From: Phycisphaerae bacterium
GTDB taxonomy: Bacteria; Planctomycetota; Phycisphaerae; UBA1845; CAIVHJ01
DNA length: 64,000 nucleotides
Direction: 5' to 3'
Assembly (NCBI GenBank): GCA_022072405.1
Contig: JAJVHX010000012.1
Span: 314,946 to 378,945 of the forward strand
A program made the translations under genes and the position numbers. The notes under the pieces were generated by a model that had not been told where the DNA came from, ran no database searches, and saw nothing but the letters and a program-made list of their open reading frames with translations. This document shows positions 1-8,608 of the stretch, in pieces; within the stretch, counting starts at the first letter, position 1, and every line of letters starts with the position of its first letter.

Positions 1-426
1 GCCTCCGTGTCGCGCCAGGCCGTCCTGATGGAACTGAGCAAAGTAGCGGCGGAGGCGGCGCAGCTTTCGGTCACGCAGGTGCAGGAGGCGGTGTGGCATC
101 GTGAGCAGACCATGGCTACAGGCATCGGAAATGGTCTGGCGATTCCACATGCCCGTATCTCGGGGTTGAAAGAACCGCTGGTCGGATTGGGTGTGGCTTC
201 GTCGGAGATCGACTTTGATGCTTATGATGGTCAGCCGGCGCAGCTGATCTTTCTCGTACTGGTTCCGGTTCATGATGATACCCACCATTTGCAGATTCTG
301 GCGGACATCTCCCGTACTTTCCGACGGGCCGAGTTACGCGACAAGGTGATGCAGACCAGAAGCTATACTGAATTCGTCGCCCTGATCAAAACCGAAAAGG
401 CGGAAAGCACAGAAAGTCATGTATGA
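1..426 (+). CDS. PTS EIIA domain protein (PtsN/fructose EIIA type), 5' end outside window
   Basis: The reading frame is open to the left edge, so the gene or a larger fusion begins upstream; the GTG at 7 is not convincing as a start. The visible part is one EIIA type-2 domain. The motif GIGNGLAIPHAR carries the phospho-accepting histidine (about residue 48 counted from position 7), and the C-terminal HHLQILADISR stretch is typical of the fold. Such domains accept phosphate from HPr, either in sugar uptake or in regulatory PtsN-like proteins. In planctomycetes they are also found at the C-terminus of cation/proton antiporters, which I cannot check here. No other PTS gene is visible in the window. 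Confidence 0.85.
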   Translation, partial: ASVSRQAVLMELSKVAAEAAQLSVTQVQEAVWHREQTMATGIGNGLAIPHARISGLKEPLVGLGVASSEIDFDAYDGQPAQLIFLVLVPVHDDTHHLQILADISRTFRRAELRDKVMQTRSYTEFVALIKTEKAESTESHV

Positions 427-738
427 ATTTGTTGAAGATTTAATATCGCACCCGGCTTTGTAGAATGGTGGCCATTATGGGTCCAGTCAAATCTCTCAAT
501 CCCCACTAACGGATTGATCGCTTCATTTTATTGCGCAATAGCGGTTGATTCTCCGACGATTTCATGTTTCAATTGAATGACGATGAATACCTGGCTTTGA
601 GGTTCCAATTGGACACCTCAAAAACAAGAGTCAGCCGGCGGTTTCACCCTTATGTTATTACTGAATATGGTGTTGCCATGCTAACTAGATCGTATTGTAG
701 GTGATTCGCCCACCTTTTTATATTTAGCAAGTGGGTTG
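427..738. other. Intergenic region, AT-rich, no gene recognised
   Basis: About 310 bases between the EIIA gene and the next small membrane protein. I see no RNA gene, convincing hairpin terminator or coding frame. Base composition becomes clearly more AT-rich here and stays so through the following gene. Confidence 0.5.
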
Positions 739-1209
739 ATGACCCACCTCCCAAAGCTACCCTATGAATGGATCACATTCTGGAGCAGAGTGGTGTTTCA
801 GAAGAAATTATCAGGATATCTATTGCGGATATATCAACGACGTATTCCGGAATTGGCATTTTTCGATGAGCTCCTAGATGCTCAAAAAACATTGCAGAGA
901 GCTTATGCTGAAGCGGTGACGAGCAGTTTCTCAGTATATATCAAGCACTTATCACTGATGCTTCTTTGGTTATTGTTTTTTGTGCTCATTGGATTATTGA
1001 CTCACTTTTCTGTTTATATCAAATTTTTATTTATTGTTGGCTGGACCGCGCTAATTTATTTCTGGCTTCAGGCATTAACGGTTTCTTCAGCAAGAAAAAT
1101 AGTTAGAAAAATGTTACGCAAAAAAGGTGTCATATTGTGCATTGAATGTGGATATCCACAAAACGGTTTACTCAGTGCAACATGCCCGGAATGCGGATCA
1201 AAATATTAG
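739..1209 (+). CDS. Small two-TM membrane protein with C-terminal zinc ribbon
   Basis: I do not recognise a named family. The N-terminal half is a basic soluble segment. Two hydrophobic segments follow at about residues 77-97 and 100-120, with a short polar link, then a basic stretch. The C-terminal treble-clef-like zinc ribbon runs CIECGYPQNG to CPECGSKY, with four cysteines in two CxxC pairs. The same CxxCGY...CPECG tail occurs on the protein at 19967-20527 and is common on small planctomycete membrane proteins. The ATG at 739 is preferred over the TTG three bases earlier. The gene is strikingly AT-rich compared with its neighbours, which may mean recent acquisition. Function unknown. Confidence 0.65.
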   Translation: MTHLPKLPYEWITFWSRVVFQKKLSGYLLRIYQRRIPELAFFDELLDAQKTLQRAYAEAVTSSFSVYIKHLSLMLLWLLFFVLIGLLTHFSVYIKFLFIVGWTALIYFWLQALTVSSARKIVRKMLRKKGVILCIECGYPQNGLLSATCPECGSKY

Positions 1210-1253
1210 CTACGTGGTTTGCCGACTGATTAATTACACATCGAAAGATTGTA

Positions 1254-2540
1254 TCAGCTTGGGGTAGGTGTTACGGGATCAACCTGGGTGGTGCGTTCGA
1301 GACGCAGGCGTATGATGCGCCGTTCTTCGGCTTCGAGGATGGTGATCTCCACGCCGTCATAACGCAGCGTTTCACCGGTGAGGGGGATCTTGCCCAGGGT
1401 GGCAAAGACAAATCCGCCGATCGTTTCGTAATCCTCATCTTCGGGAATGTGCAGTTCCAGTTGTTCGTTGATTTCGCTGACGTGGACCTTGCTGTCTACC
1501 TCGATGCTCTGCGGGCCGAGCGGCTGGATCGACTGCGGTTCGGGCAGTTCATATTCATCGACGATTTCGCCCACCAGTTCTTCGAGAATGTCCTCAATGG
1601 TCACCAGCCCGGCGGTACCGCCATATTCATCGAGCACGATGGCGGCGTGGGTCTGGCCGGTGCGGAACTCCTGCAGCAGATCGCGGAGCAGCTTCGATTC
1701 CGGAACAAACGGAACGGTGCGCAGATGATCGATCAGGCGAAACGGCGCGGTAGGGTCCACCTGCAGGAGATCCTTGGCATAGACCAGGCCGAGAATTTTA
1801 TCGATGGTATCTTCATAGACCGGGATGCGGGAATGGCCTTCGCGGTGGATTACTTCTTTCAGCTCATCCAGGGCACTGGCGTGAGGTACGGCAATCAGGG
1901 CAATGCGCGGGGTCATGATCTGACCGGCGGTGGTTTCGTCGAGTTGCATCACCGAGCGAATCATGGCGCGCTCGGTTTCATCGACGGCCCCCTGGATTTC
2001 CGCCATGCTGACGGCATCGAGCACTTCCTGTTCAATCTGTTCGGATTCATCTTCATCGGTACTTTTCGGCACGCCGGCCAAGCGCCGAACCAGGCTGTCG
2101 AGCAGGTGGAAACAGACGATCAGCGGACGGGCCGGCACATGCATCCAGCGGACCAGGCGAAGGGTTTGCACCAGCAGCACCTCGCCGGCATATTTGGCCC
2201 AGGCATGCGGAATGACCACGCCGAAAATCGAGATCAGCATACCGGCGACCAGAAAGATCGCCAGATATTGGCGGCCGCGATGATCCGGGAAATATTGAGC
2301 GGCGGCTTCGCTGATGGCGAGTACCAGTCCCAGCAGGCTGGCCATTCGCAGGGTGGCGGTGGTCAGCAGGTAACCATCGAAATGCAGCTGGTAATATTCC
2401 AGCTCGTCTTCACGGTGACGGGCAGTCAGCGCCTTGGTTAATCGGGCGATGCTCACTTCGCGCAGCGCATAATGAATGGCGGTCAGCCACATGGTGACCC
2501 CAAGCAAGACAGCGCCCACTGCGAAAACAGTGTTCAGCAT
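1254..2540 (-). CDS. CorC/TlyC-type (CNNM family) transporter-associated CBS protein
   Basis: The 428-residue protein has an N-terminal membrane part with hydrophobic segments near residues 1-20, 60-80 and 92-115, which is shorter and more divergent than a classic DUF21. It is followed by a tandem CBS pair (about 195-320) and a C-terminal CorC_HlyC domain (about 335-415). The signature MTPR lies at 209-212 and VLDEYGGTAGLVT at about 302-314; EELVGEIVDEYE follows. The family is linked to magnesium and cobalt efflux and divalent-cation homeostasis, probably with CBS nucleotide sensing. It is last in a minus-strand run with phoH, pgpH and ybeY; its start overlaps the preceding gene by 7 bases, so translation is probably coupled. 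Old 'hemolysin' names for this family should not be taken literally. Confidence 0.85.
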   Translation of the reverse strand: MLNTVFAVGAVLLGVTMWLTAIHYALREVSIARLTKALTARHREDELEYYQLHFDGYLLTTATLRMASLLGLVLAISEAAAQYFPDHRGRQYLAIFLVAGMLISIFGVVIPHAWAKYAGEVLLVQTLRLVRWMHVPARPLIVCFHLLDSLVRRLAGVPKSTDEDESEQIEQEVLDAVSMAEIQGAVDETERAMIRSVMQLDETTAGQIMTPRIALIAVPHASALDELKEVIHREGHSRIPVYEDTIDKILGLVYAKDLLQVDPTAPFRLIDHLRTVPFVPESKLLRDLLQEFRTGQTHAAIVLDEYGGTAGLVTIEDILEELVGEIVDEYELPEPQSIQPLGPQSIEVDSKVHVSEINEQLELHIPEDEDYETIGGFVFATLGKIPLTGETLRYDGVEITILEAEERRIIRLRLERTTQVDPVTPTPS

Positions 2541-3226
2541 GACGCGAGCAGCTCCAGTTCCACCTGTAGAATGGGTTGGCTCAACTGATCATCATAAACC
2601 AGAAGGTCTCCGGTATGGCTCCAGGCTCCGCTGGGGATGATCTGATCCGATCGGCTACCGTTCGCCACCAAAATCGGCCGACGCACTTTGGCAGCCAGTT
2701 GGGCTAACTCCGGAGTCCAGTTCGTTTCCTGCCAGCCGCCAGCCACCAGCACCGCTACTGCACCAGCTTCCGTCAGTGCGCACAAACGGGCGGCAAATTC
2801 CGCGTGCGGTGCCCGCAGCAGGCCCATTGGACCCCACGGCGTGTTGGAAATTAATCCATGACAAATTGCAGGGGAGTTGAGGTCGGCAGCTTCCGGCAGC
2901 AGGGGAGTCAGTGGCGTCAGTAAATCGCCTTCGTCATCAAACCAGGCGGTGTGATCCACCCAACAGCCGTTATGCAGAGTTTGCCAGCCAGTGGCGATAT
3001 GCAATTCAAGATCGCGGGCGACCGCACTGAGTATGCCGATCCAGCCATCGCAACAGGCGGCCATTAATTCGTCGGGTTGGACCAGGCCATCCGCCCAGGC
3101 CGGCAGGAGCAAGCCATCTAGGGTGGGGTATTCAACCGCAGCCTGCGTTATCCGCTCCAGCACCTGGCGAATTTGACCGGCGCGGCTGGTGGGATCGAGT
3201 TGCAATGGAATAATGGCGAAGTGCAT
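2534..3226 (-). CDS. Nitrilase-superfamily-like protein, probably catalytically degenerate
   Basis: The 230-residue protein resembles the carbon-nitrogen hydrolase fold. A strand-loop LDGLLLPAWADG (about 37-47) stands where active members have the FPE glutamate, and a WGPMGLLRAP...GAVAVLVAGGW stretch stands where they have the nucleophile IC and the following GA strand. By eye the Glu is Ala (about residue 43) and the Cys position is Arg, so the Glu-Lys-Cys triad appears lost. It is about 30-60 residues shorter than typical amidohydrolases. It sits two bases after ybeY and overlaps the CBS protein gene. The family call is tentative; a structural role or binding of a small molecule is possible. 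Function unknown. Confidence 0.5.
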   Translation of the reverse strand: MHFAIIPLQLDPTSRAGQIRQVLERITQAAVEYPTLDGLLLPAWADGLVQPDELMAACCDGWIGILSAVARDLELHIATGWQTLHNGCWVDHTAWFDDEGDLLTPLTPLLPEAADLNSPAICHGLISNTPWGPMGLLRAPHAEFAARLCALTEAGAVAVLVAGGWQETNWTPELAQLAAKVRRPILVANGSRSDQIIPSGAWSHTGDLLVYDDQLSQPILQVELELLASC

Positions 3227-3228
3227 AT

Positions 3229-3711
3229 CTAGTGACCATTCCTGGCGAAAACTGGTTTCAGCCCGGACGACTGCAGAAGTTCATCCTCCCGTCGATGCAT
3301 CCGTTTCGCCCGGGCCGGAGTATCATCACGCTCACCCAGCAGATGCAACAGACCATGCACGGCATACAGGGCGACTTCGTCAGCCAGGGAGTGACCCCGT
3401 TGCCGGGCTTCACGTCGGGCGGTATCCAGCGAGATGACGATCTCCCCGTCGATCGGCCAGTGGTTCTCCAGTTCCGTATCACGCAAATCGAAAGTGAGTA
3501 CGTCCGTCGGGCCGGCGATCTGCTGGTAAGTCTGGTGCAGTCGGGCGATACGCCGGTCACTGACCAGGGCAATGCTCAGCCGGGCGGCGGATACTTTACA
3601 TCCGGCCAGGGCCGTGCGTAAAACCCGCCGCAGTAGCCGTGCGACGATCGGCGGTGTACGAGCGGGTTGATGCACAGCGATCGTCCAGCGGTTTTCAGAG
3701 GCACGCGTCAC
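3229..3711 (-). CDS. ybeY: Endoribonuclease YbeY (rRNA maturation and quality control)
   Basis: YbeY is a zinc-dependent single-strand endoribonuclease acting in 16S rRNA maturation and ribosome quality control. The 160-residue protein is of normal family length. It contains the metal motif HGLLHLLGERDD with His119 and His123; the third ligand, usually His in GYDH, is Asp129 here (GERD). Asp in that place also occurs in other phyla as GYKD, so activity is plausible. The segment PTDVLTFDLRD matches the conserved core strand. It lies between the pgpH-type gene and the nitrilase-like gene in the widespread phoH-pgpH-ybeY order. The predicted start has no strong ribosome binding site. Confidence 0.92.
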   Translation of the reverse strand: MTRASENRWTIAVHQPARTPPIVARLLRRVLRTALAGCKVSAARLSIALVSDRRIARLHQTYQQIAGPTDVLTFDLRDTELENHWPIDGEIVISLDTARREARQRGHSLADEVALYAVHGLLHLLGERDDTPARAKRMHRREDELLQSSGLKPVFARNGH

Positions 3712-3725
3712 GAAAAATCAACTCC

Positions 3726-6140
3726 TCACGCCGACTGGGGCGCCGTTGACTTGGGATAAGCGACGCGACCATGATAAAAGCGGCATAAGCTCTTGACCAG
3801 TGATTCCTCGATACGATGCAGTTCACGCAGGGTAATGTCGCATTCATCGAACTGTCCGTCCTGCAACCGGTCCATCAGCACATTATGCACGACGTTTTCG
3901 ATGCGCCCGGCGGTCGGTTCAGGTAACGCCCGCACTGCACCCTCCACGCCGTCGCAGAGCATGAGTACGGCGGTTTCCTTGCATTGCGGTTTGGGACCGG
4001 GGTAGCGAAATTCGCTTTCGGAAACCTCGCGGGCCAGTCCGGCGGCTTTCTGCTGTTCACTGGCGGCATGATGGAAATATTTGACGACCGTCGTGCCGTG
4101 ATGTTCCTGAATAAACTGGATCACCTCGTCGGGCAATCCTTCCTCGTGGGCCAGTTCCACGCCATCCTTGACATGGCCGATGATGACCAGCAGGCTCATG
4201 GTCGGGGTGAGTTTATCGTGGCGGTTGATGCCCGCTTCCTGGTTTTCGGCGAAATATTCGGATTTGTGGATTTTGCCGATGTCGTGATACATGGCACCGA
4301 CTTTGGCGAGCAGGCCGTTGGCCCCGATGGTTTCGCAGGCGGCTTCAGCCATGGTGCTCAGCCAAAGGCAATGGGCGTAGGTTCCGGGCGCTTCGCGGGC
4401 CAGGCGGCTGAGCAGCGGCTGGCTGGTATCCAGCAATTCCAGCAACGTCCAATTGGTCACCACGTCGAAGATTTTTTCGATCGGGGAGAGCATGATGAAG
4501 AAAATCGCCATGGCGACAAATGATGATATGCTCCCGGCGGCGGCGTGGCGCAGGGCGGACTCCAGCGAACTCCCCTCGACCAGCAGCACAATCAAACCGA
4601 CCCCCAGCGCGGTCAGGGCGGTGAGCACGCCGCTGGGCAGCAGCTCATTGCGGCTGCGAATTTCGCGCAGCAGGAAAATGGACACCGCCGTAACACTGCC
4701 CAGTACCAGCAGCAGTCCCAGATCGCCGCGCACTGCCAGGGTCAGCAACAGGCAAAGTGCGGCGGTAATGCCCAGGGCAAAGCGCTGGGCGAAGATCAGC
4801 GTCATGATCGCGGCGGCGATGACCACCAGTCCGGTGAGCAGGAACGGATAACGCCCGCCCATACTCAAAAGAAATCCAGCTCGACCGGCAGCCAGGATCA
4901 ATAGAAACAGCGTCATGATGGTCAGCGCCCGGCTGGGACGAGTGATGATCCGTGACTGGAACGTGGTGCTGTAGGTAACCAGACCGAGAACAATCAGTAA
5001 GACGATGGCACCGCGGGCGCACTGGCGGAGCAGATATTCCTGCTGCCAGAGTCGGGCCAGCTCCCGCTGGTTAGACGGCAGCTCCGTGAGCGGCGTGTGG
5101 ATCAACTGTAGGACCTGGAGATGTTCCTGTTCGAGCAGGCGTAGCTGTTCCGCGGTTAATGGATAATGCAGATGGGTGATCGCTTCCGGCCCGCTGATTT
5201 TATCCGCTGGTGCCGGAGCAGCGAGAATACTGCCGGCGGGATAGGCTCTTCGGAGCGGTTCGATGGCCGCCGCCGCCTGCTGAATCGCCTTTTCAGTGCG
5301 CTCCGAATCGTACTGCAGAAGGTCTTCCTTCAACAGGGCGGTGATCAATTGTTGCCGCACCGATACCCGCAGCCCGGGAGTCGGAAAAATCTGCGCCAGT
5401 CGTTCCGCAGCATATTCCAGGCGCTTGGTAAACTGGGCGCTGTAATTGGCCAGTTGCAGCTTGGCGACCTGCACGAACTGCCCGCCTTCCAGCGAGGTCT
5501 CTTCAGGATTGGGTAACACCCCCTGCAGTATCACATCGTCGGAGAGAACCGGCACGGAGCGCCCCGTGTCGATACCCGCGCGGATCAACCGTTCCTTTTT
5601 CAGCTCCGTGACCAGTTGGTCGATCCACTGGGTAAAGGCGGTCTGGTCGTTTTCGGCATCGAGTTGCTGAAATTCGGTGAACAATTGTTCGTCGATCTGC
5701 CACTGGGGCAACTGGGCTGCGGGGTCGTTAGCTGGAGGTTTCGCCTGCTGGTAAGCTTCATAAGTCTCATATTGCCGGGCTGTGCTGTACTGGTTGGTAA
5801 TGGTGCCGCGCAACTGATCGATCAGCGGTTCATGAAGTAGATAATAATTGGGGGTCTGCTGCTGGGCCTTCTGGCGGGCTTCGGCGGTCGCGGTTTCGTC
5901 GACCACTTCAAAGGCCAGCCGAGCCAGGATCGGCTCATGCTGTTCCTGACCTTCATAATAGGGGAAGGGATCGCGTCCATAAAGCACAATAGCGGTGGCG
6001 AGGATGAAGAACAGCAGCCCCAGCGTGATCGGCGTCAGGCCGAACTGGGCCCGGAATCGTCGCCAGCGGGTCTGTTCCTGTTCGCTCTTCTGGCGGCGAA
6101 CTTCACTGCGTCGCAATGTGGTTTTCCCAAACCATCCCAT
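3726..6140 (-). CDS. pgpH: PgpH-type 7TM-HD phosphodiesterase (c-di-AMP hydrolase family)
   Basis: The 804-residue membrane protein has one N-terminal TM helix (about 37-55), a large extracytoplasmic 7TMR-HDED domain (about 60-370), a bundle of seven TM helices (about 378-550) and a cytoplasmic HD domain (about 580-750). The HD metal site is clear: TYAHCLWLS, then YHDIGK (His619-Asp620), then GHVKDG and EHHGT. Characterised homologues such as Listeria PgpH hydrolyse cyclic di-AMP to pApA. The start codon overlaps the phoH stop by one base (TAATG), so the two are translationally coupled. A diadenylate cyclase is not visible in this window. Confidence 0.92.
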   Translation of the reverse strand: MGWFGKTTLRRSEVRRQKSEQEQTRWRRFRAQFGLTPITLGLLFFILATAIVLYGRDPFPYYEGQEQHEPILARLAFEVVDETATAEARQKAQQQTPNYYLLHEPLIDQLRGTITNQYSTARQYETYEAYQQAKPPANDPAAQLPQWQIDEQLFTEFQQLDAENDQTAFTQWIDQLVTELKKERLIRAGIDTGRSVPVLSDDVILQGVLPNPEETSLEGGQFVQVAKLQLANYSAQFTKRLEYAAERLAQIFPTPGLRVSVRQQLITALLKEDLLQYDSERTEKAIQQAAAAIEPLRRAYPAGSILAAPAPADKISGPEAITHLHYPLTAEQLRLLEQEHLQVLQLIHTPLTELPSNQRELARLWQQEYLLRQCARGAIVLLIVLGLVTYSTTFQSRIITRPSRALTIMTLFLLILAAGRAGFLLSMGGRYPFLLTGLVVIAAAIMTLIFAQRFALGITAALCLLLTLAVRGDLGLLLVLGSVTAVSIFLLREIRSRNELLPSGVLTALTALGVGLIVLLVEGSSLESALRHAAAGSISSFVAMAIFFIMLSPIEKIFDVVTNWTLLELLDTSQPLLSRLAREAPGTYAHCLWLSTMAEAACETIGANGLLAKVGAMYHDIGKIHKSEYFAENQEAGINRHDKLTPTMSLLVIIGHVKDGVELAHEEGLPDEVIQFIQEHHGTTVVKYFHHAASEQQKAAGLAREVSESEFRYPGPKPQCKETAVLMLCDGVEGAVRALPEPTAGRIENVVHNVLMDRLQDGQFDECDITLRELHRIEESLVKSLCRFYHGRVAYPKSTAPQSA

Positions 6141-7144
6141 TATTTATTCAAACCATTCTCGCCGTAAACTTCGACGATATGCTGCACCAGTGGATGGCGG
6201 ACGATATCGCTTTTCAGCAGCCGCACCACGGCGACACCGGGCACCGGACCCAGGCGCTGGGCGGCGTCGAGCAAACCGCTTTTCTGGCCGCGCTCCAGGT
6301 CGACCTGGCTGTCATCACCGGTGACGATCATTTTGCTGTCATGTCCCAGGCGAGTCAGAAACATCAGCATCTGGGCCACGGTGGAATTCTGGGCTTCATC
6401 GAGGATAACAGCACTGTGGTTGAGTGTGCGGCCGCGCATAAACGCCAGCGGAATCACCTCGATGATATCATTCTGCATAAAACGTTTGAGCTGCTCGAAG
6501 GGCATCATATCATGCATGGCGTCGAACAATGGACGCAGGTAGGGGTTCACCTTGGCCTGCATATCACCCGGCAGGAAGCCAAGCTTTTCTCCTGCCTCGA
6601 CTGCCGGCCGGACCAGCACGATGCGTTTAATCCGATGGTGCTTGAGCAGAGTGACGGCCATCGCCACCGCCAGATAGGTCTTCCCCGTACCAGCCGGTCC
6701 CAGGCAGATGGTCAGATCATGCTTATGGATGGCTTGCAGGTATGCCGCCTGACCATCGGTCTTCGGGCCGATGCGGGGATGAGTGGTATAAACATCGATG
6801 GTGGAATCTTCGGTGTGATCGGCGGATGGGTGTTGAGTCGGTTGCCGGGTTTCCAGTGCCTGTTCCAGCAACTCGGTCACATCCTGCTCACGGATATGCT
6901 GGTGCTCGCGCAACCGGAGCTTTAAGGCTTCCAGAACTTTGGCGGCTGCGGTGACCGCCGGCGGATCGCCCGCCAGCCGAACCACCGAATCGCGAGCGCT
7001 GATCTGCACGGCCAGGGCTGATCGGATCTGCCGCAGATGCCTATCTCCAGAACCGAAAAGGAGTTGAGGCGGAGTTTGAGATTCCAGCGTGATCGACAGT
7101 TCCAAGTCTTGGTTCAGCTCCCGAAAAATTGTAAAACGAATCAA
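6140..7144 (-). CDS. phoH: PhoH-like ATPase
   Basis: A PhoH/YbeZ family P-loop ATPase. Walker A is GPAGTGKT at 149-156, the motif VRPAVEAGEKLGFLPG follows, and Walker B is VILDEAQN at about 246-253. The N-terminal 90 residues form the small domain seen in the long PhoH type. The family is thought to act with YbeY in RNA metabolism, often as a putative RNA helicase, and gene order here supports that pairing. The first codon of the open frame is TTG at 7144 with no good ribosome binding site, so the true start may be somewhat downstream. The gene ends by overlapping the start of the pgpH-type gene. Confidence 0.92.
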   Translation of the reverse strand: MIRFTIFRELNQDLELSITLESQTPPQLLFGSGDRHLRQIRSALAVQISARDSVVRLAGDPPAVTAAAKVLEALKLRLREHQHIREQDVTELLEQALETRQPTQHPSADHTEDSTIDVYTTHPRIGPKTDGQAAYLQAIHKHDLTICLGPAGTGKTYLAVAMAVTLLKHHRIKRIVLVRPAVEAGEKLGFLPGDMQAKVNPYLRPLFDAMHDMMPFEQLKRFMQNDIIEVIPLAFMRGRTLNHSAVILDEAQNSTVAQMLMFLTRLGHDSKMIVTGDDSQVDLERGQKSGLLDAAQRLGPVPGVAVVRLLKSDIVRHPLVQHIVEVYGENGLNK

Positions 7145-7187
7145 CCCCGAACGAGTGCCGCTACCTGACTATTCTAACCGGCCCAGA

Positions 7188-8087
7188 CTAGCTGAGCCAA
7201 GCTTTAAGCAGCAGATAGGCGAGCGGTGCTGCAAATACTGGACTATCAAGGAGATCCAGAAATCCGCCAAAGCCGGGCAGGACTTTTCCGGAGTCTTTGC
7301 TGCTGGCGTCCCGTTTGATAACGGATTCCACCAGATCGCCAATCTGTCCAACGATGGCCATCAGTAATCCAAAGATGGCAGCTTGGTAGGTGCTGATTGG
7401 TTGGGGATTGTTGGTGCCCCAGGGCAGGTAATAAGCCAATATCCAGGAGGCGATGACCGCCCAGACCATGCCGCCCAGTAATCCTTCCACCGTTTTACCG
7501 GGACTGATTTCGGGAATCAGCTTGGTTTTACCCAGGGTGATGCCCGTGAAGTAGGCCCCGATATCGGTACATTTGATGACGGCCACCGACATGATCACCG
7601 CATAGGCGCCGACGGCCCCGGGCAGACTGCCGCGTAAGCTGATCAGAAAGGAGGGCAGAATGCCCATATACATCAGAATCAGGGTGCTGACCGCCATATT
7701 GGCCAAGCCATGCTGCGTGCTGTGGCGGTGAATCTGCAACGTGCAGATCATCATGGTGCTGAGCACCAGAATGACCATCTGAATTTCAAAGGAACTGTAG
7801 CGCTGATCGGGATAAATTACCGGCACCAGCCAGGCGCTGAGATTCAACAGCGCCACCCCGAACAGAATGGCCCGGGTCATGGGGGTGTGGTTGGCGGCCC
7901 GGCTGAGACTCAGACACTCCACCGCACCGCATAGGCCCAGCACCACCACCGCCAGGGGAATCAACGAGCCATACTGCCAGGGGGTCTGAGAAATCAACCC
8001 CTGCCTGGCCAGTTGAATGTCACCCCAGAACAGCGCCACCAGCGCTGCAATCATCAGCGCCCCGAATGAGATCCGCTGTACGATCAT
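7188..8087 (-). CDS. cdsA: Phosphatidate cytidylyltransferase
   Basis: CdsA makes CDP-diacylglycerol from CTP and phosphatidate for phospholipid synthesis in the cytoplasmic membrane. The protein has about eight hydrophobic segments and the C-terminal family signature around VIKRDASSKDSGKVLPGFGGFLDLLDS (metal-binding KD and the D of LDLLDS). The motif TDIGAYFTGITLGK with SPGKTVEGLLGG is also characteristic. I place the start at the ATG at 8087 (MIVQRISFG), because the 42 codons before it encode an unlikely basic stretch and overlap a terminator hairpin of the neighbouring precursor gene. uppS usually sits directly upstream of cdsA; here about 3.1 kb separates them. Confidence 0.93.
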   Translation of the reverse strand: MIVQRISFGALMIAALVALFWGDIQLARQGLISQTPWQYGSLIPLAVVVLGLCGAVECLSLSRAANHTPMTRAILFGVALLNLSAWLVPVIYPDQRYSSFEIQMVILVLSTMMICTLQIHRHSTQHGLANMAVSTLILMYMGILPSFLISLRGSLPGAVGAYAVIMSVAVIKCTDIGAYFTGITLGKTKLIPEISPGKTVEGLLGGMVWAVIASWILAYYLPWGTNNPQPISTYQAAIFGLLMAIVGQIGDLVESVIKRDASSKDSGKVLPGFGGFLDLLDSPVFAAPLAYLLLKAWLS

Positions 8088-8166
8088 GGGGTTTATTGTA
8101 TCACGACTCCCGCGTCGGGGCATTACGCAGGCTCCAGACGATGATACAGCATTTGAAGTAAATGGG

Positions 8167-8203
8167 AGAACCACTGCACGGGCCAGTGGTTCTCGATTCT
8201 GAC
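8167..8203 (-). terminator. Hairpin terminator of precursor gene 1
   Basis: Perfect 10-base arms AGAACCACTG and CAGTGGTTCT separated by 7 bases. On the minus strand it lies 33 bases after the precursor 1 stop. The T-run after the stem is poor. The same 37 bases, with the same offset, occur at 8992-9028 behind precursor 2. Confidence 0.75.
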
Positions 8204-8225
8204 GGTGATGCAAACCTGAAACGGT

Positions 8226-8564
8226 TCAAGCCGTGATGGTGGAGATAACATAGGAGGCAATAGCGCTGAGTCCACCGCTGCCAGCGGCGCTGCCGATCAC
8301 TGATGCCACTGAAGCAGCGCTGGTGGCTACTGAGCTGGTTGTGCTGACTGCGGAACCCGCTGCGGAGGTCGCAACGCCGCTGGCAATACCGGAAGCTACC
8401 GCGCTGGCTCCACCCGAAGCTGCCGCAGAAGCTTTGGAAATATCCGGGTTACACCAGAACCAACTCCACAACACGGCACCATTGGCATTGGCCAGATCCG
8501 AACTGGTCAGTACGCGGACCGTTTCCCGATGCAGATTCAGTTTACGTGTTTGATTCTGACCCAT
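8226..8564 (-). CDS. Putative RiPP (lanthipeptide-type) precursor 1, Ser/Ala-rich core
   Basis: This is a 112-residue protein. The start is the ATG at 8564, since AAAAGGAG lies 7 bases upstream; the ATG six codons earlier lacks a site. The leader (1-30) is KLNLHRETVRVLTSSDLANANGA, of the KLxLxRETVRxLT..DLA type seen before class I lanthipeptide and related double-glycine RiPP cores. A Gly-Ala (29-30) is the likely C39-type cleavage site. The core then begins VLWSWFWCNP, with Ser34-x3-Cys38 as the only Cys. The rest is about 74 residues nearly all Ala, Ser, Thr, Gly and Val, with recurring xAS triplets and an ending SAIASYVISTITA. It aligns without gaps to the protein at 9051-9389. Modification by the LanB/LanC at 48383-53098 is inference. 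A non-RiPP low-complexity secreted peptide is the main alternative. Confidence 0.75.
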   Translation of the reverse strand: MGQNQTRKLNLHRETVRVLTSSDLANANGAVLWSWFWCNPDISKASAAASGGASAVASGIASGVATSAAGSAVSTTSSVATSAASVASVIGSAAGSGGLSAIASYVISTITA

Positions 8565-8596
8565 GACGAAGCTCCTTTTCAATTGGTTTTCCCTGT

Positions 8597-8608
8597 GCGC
8601 AGAACATC
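8597..8608 (-). promoter_or_regulatory. Conserved upstream box of precursor 1
   Basis: Read on the minus strand this is GATGTTCTGCGC, about 20 bases before the ribosome binding site. A one-mismatch copy (GATGCTCTGCGC) lies at 9421-9432 before precursor 2. It may be a regulatory site or simply leftover similarity from the duplication. Confidence 0.3.

Noticed and set aside
1449..2441. A 330-codon plus-strand frame opposite the CBS-domain gene
   Set aside because: The minus-strand protein has clear CBS and CorC motifs; the plus-strand translation is low-complexity and unlike any family I know.
8088..8213. N-terminal extension of CdsA
   Set aside because: The 42 extra codons overlap the precursor terminator and encode no family sequence.
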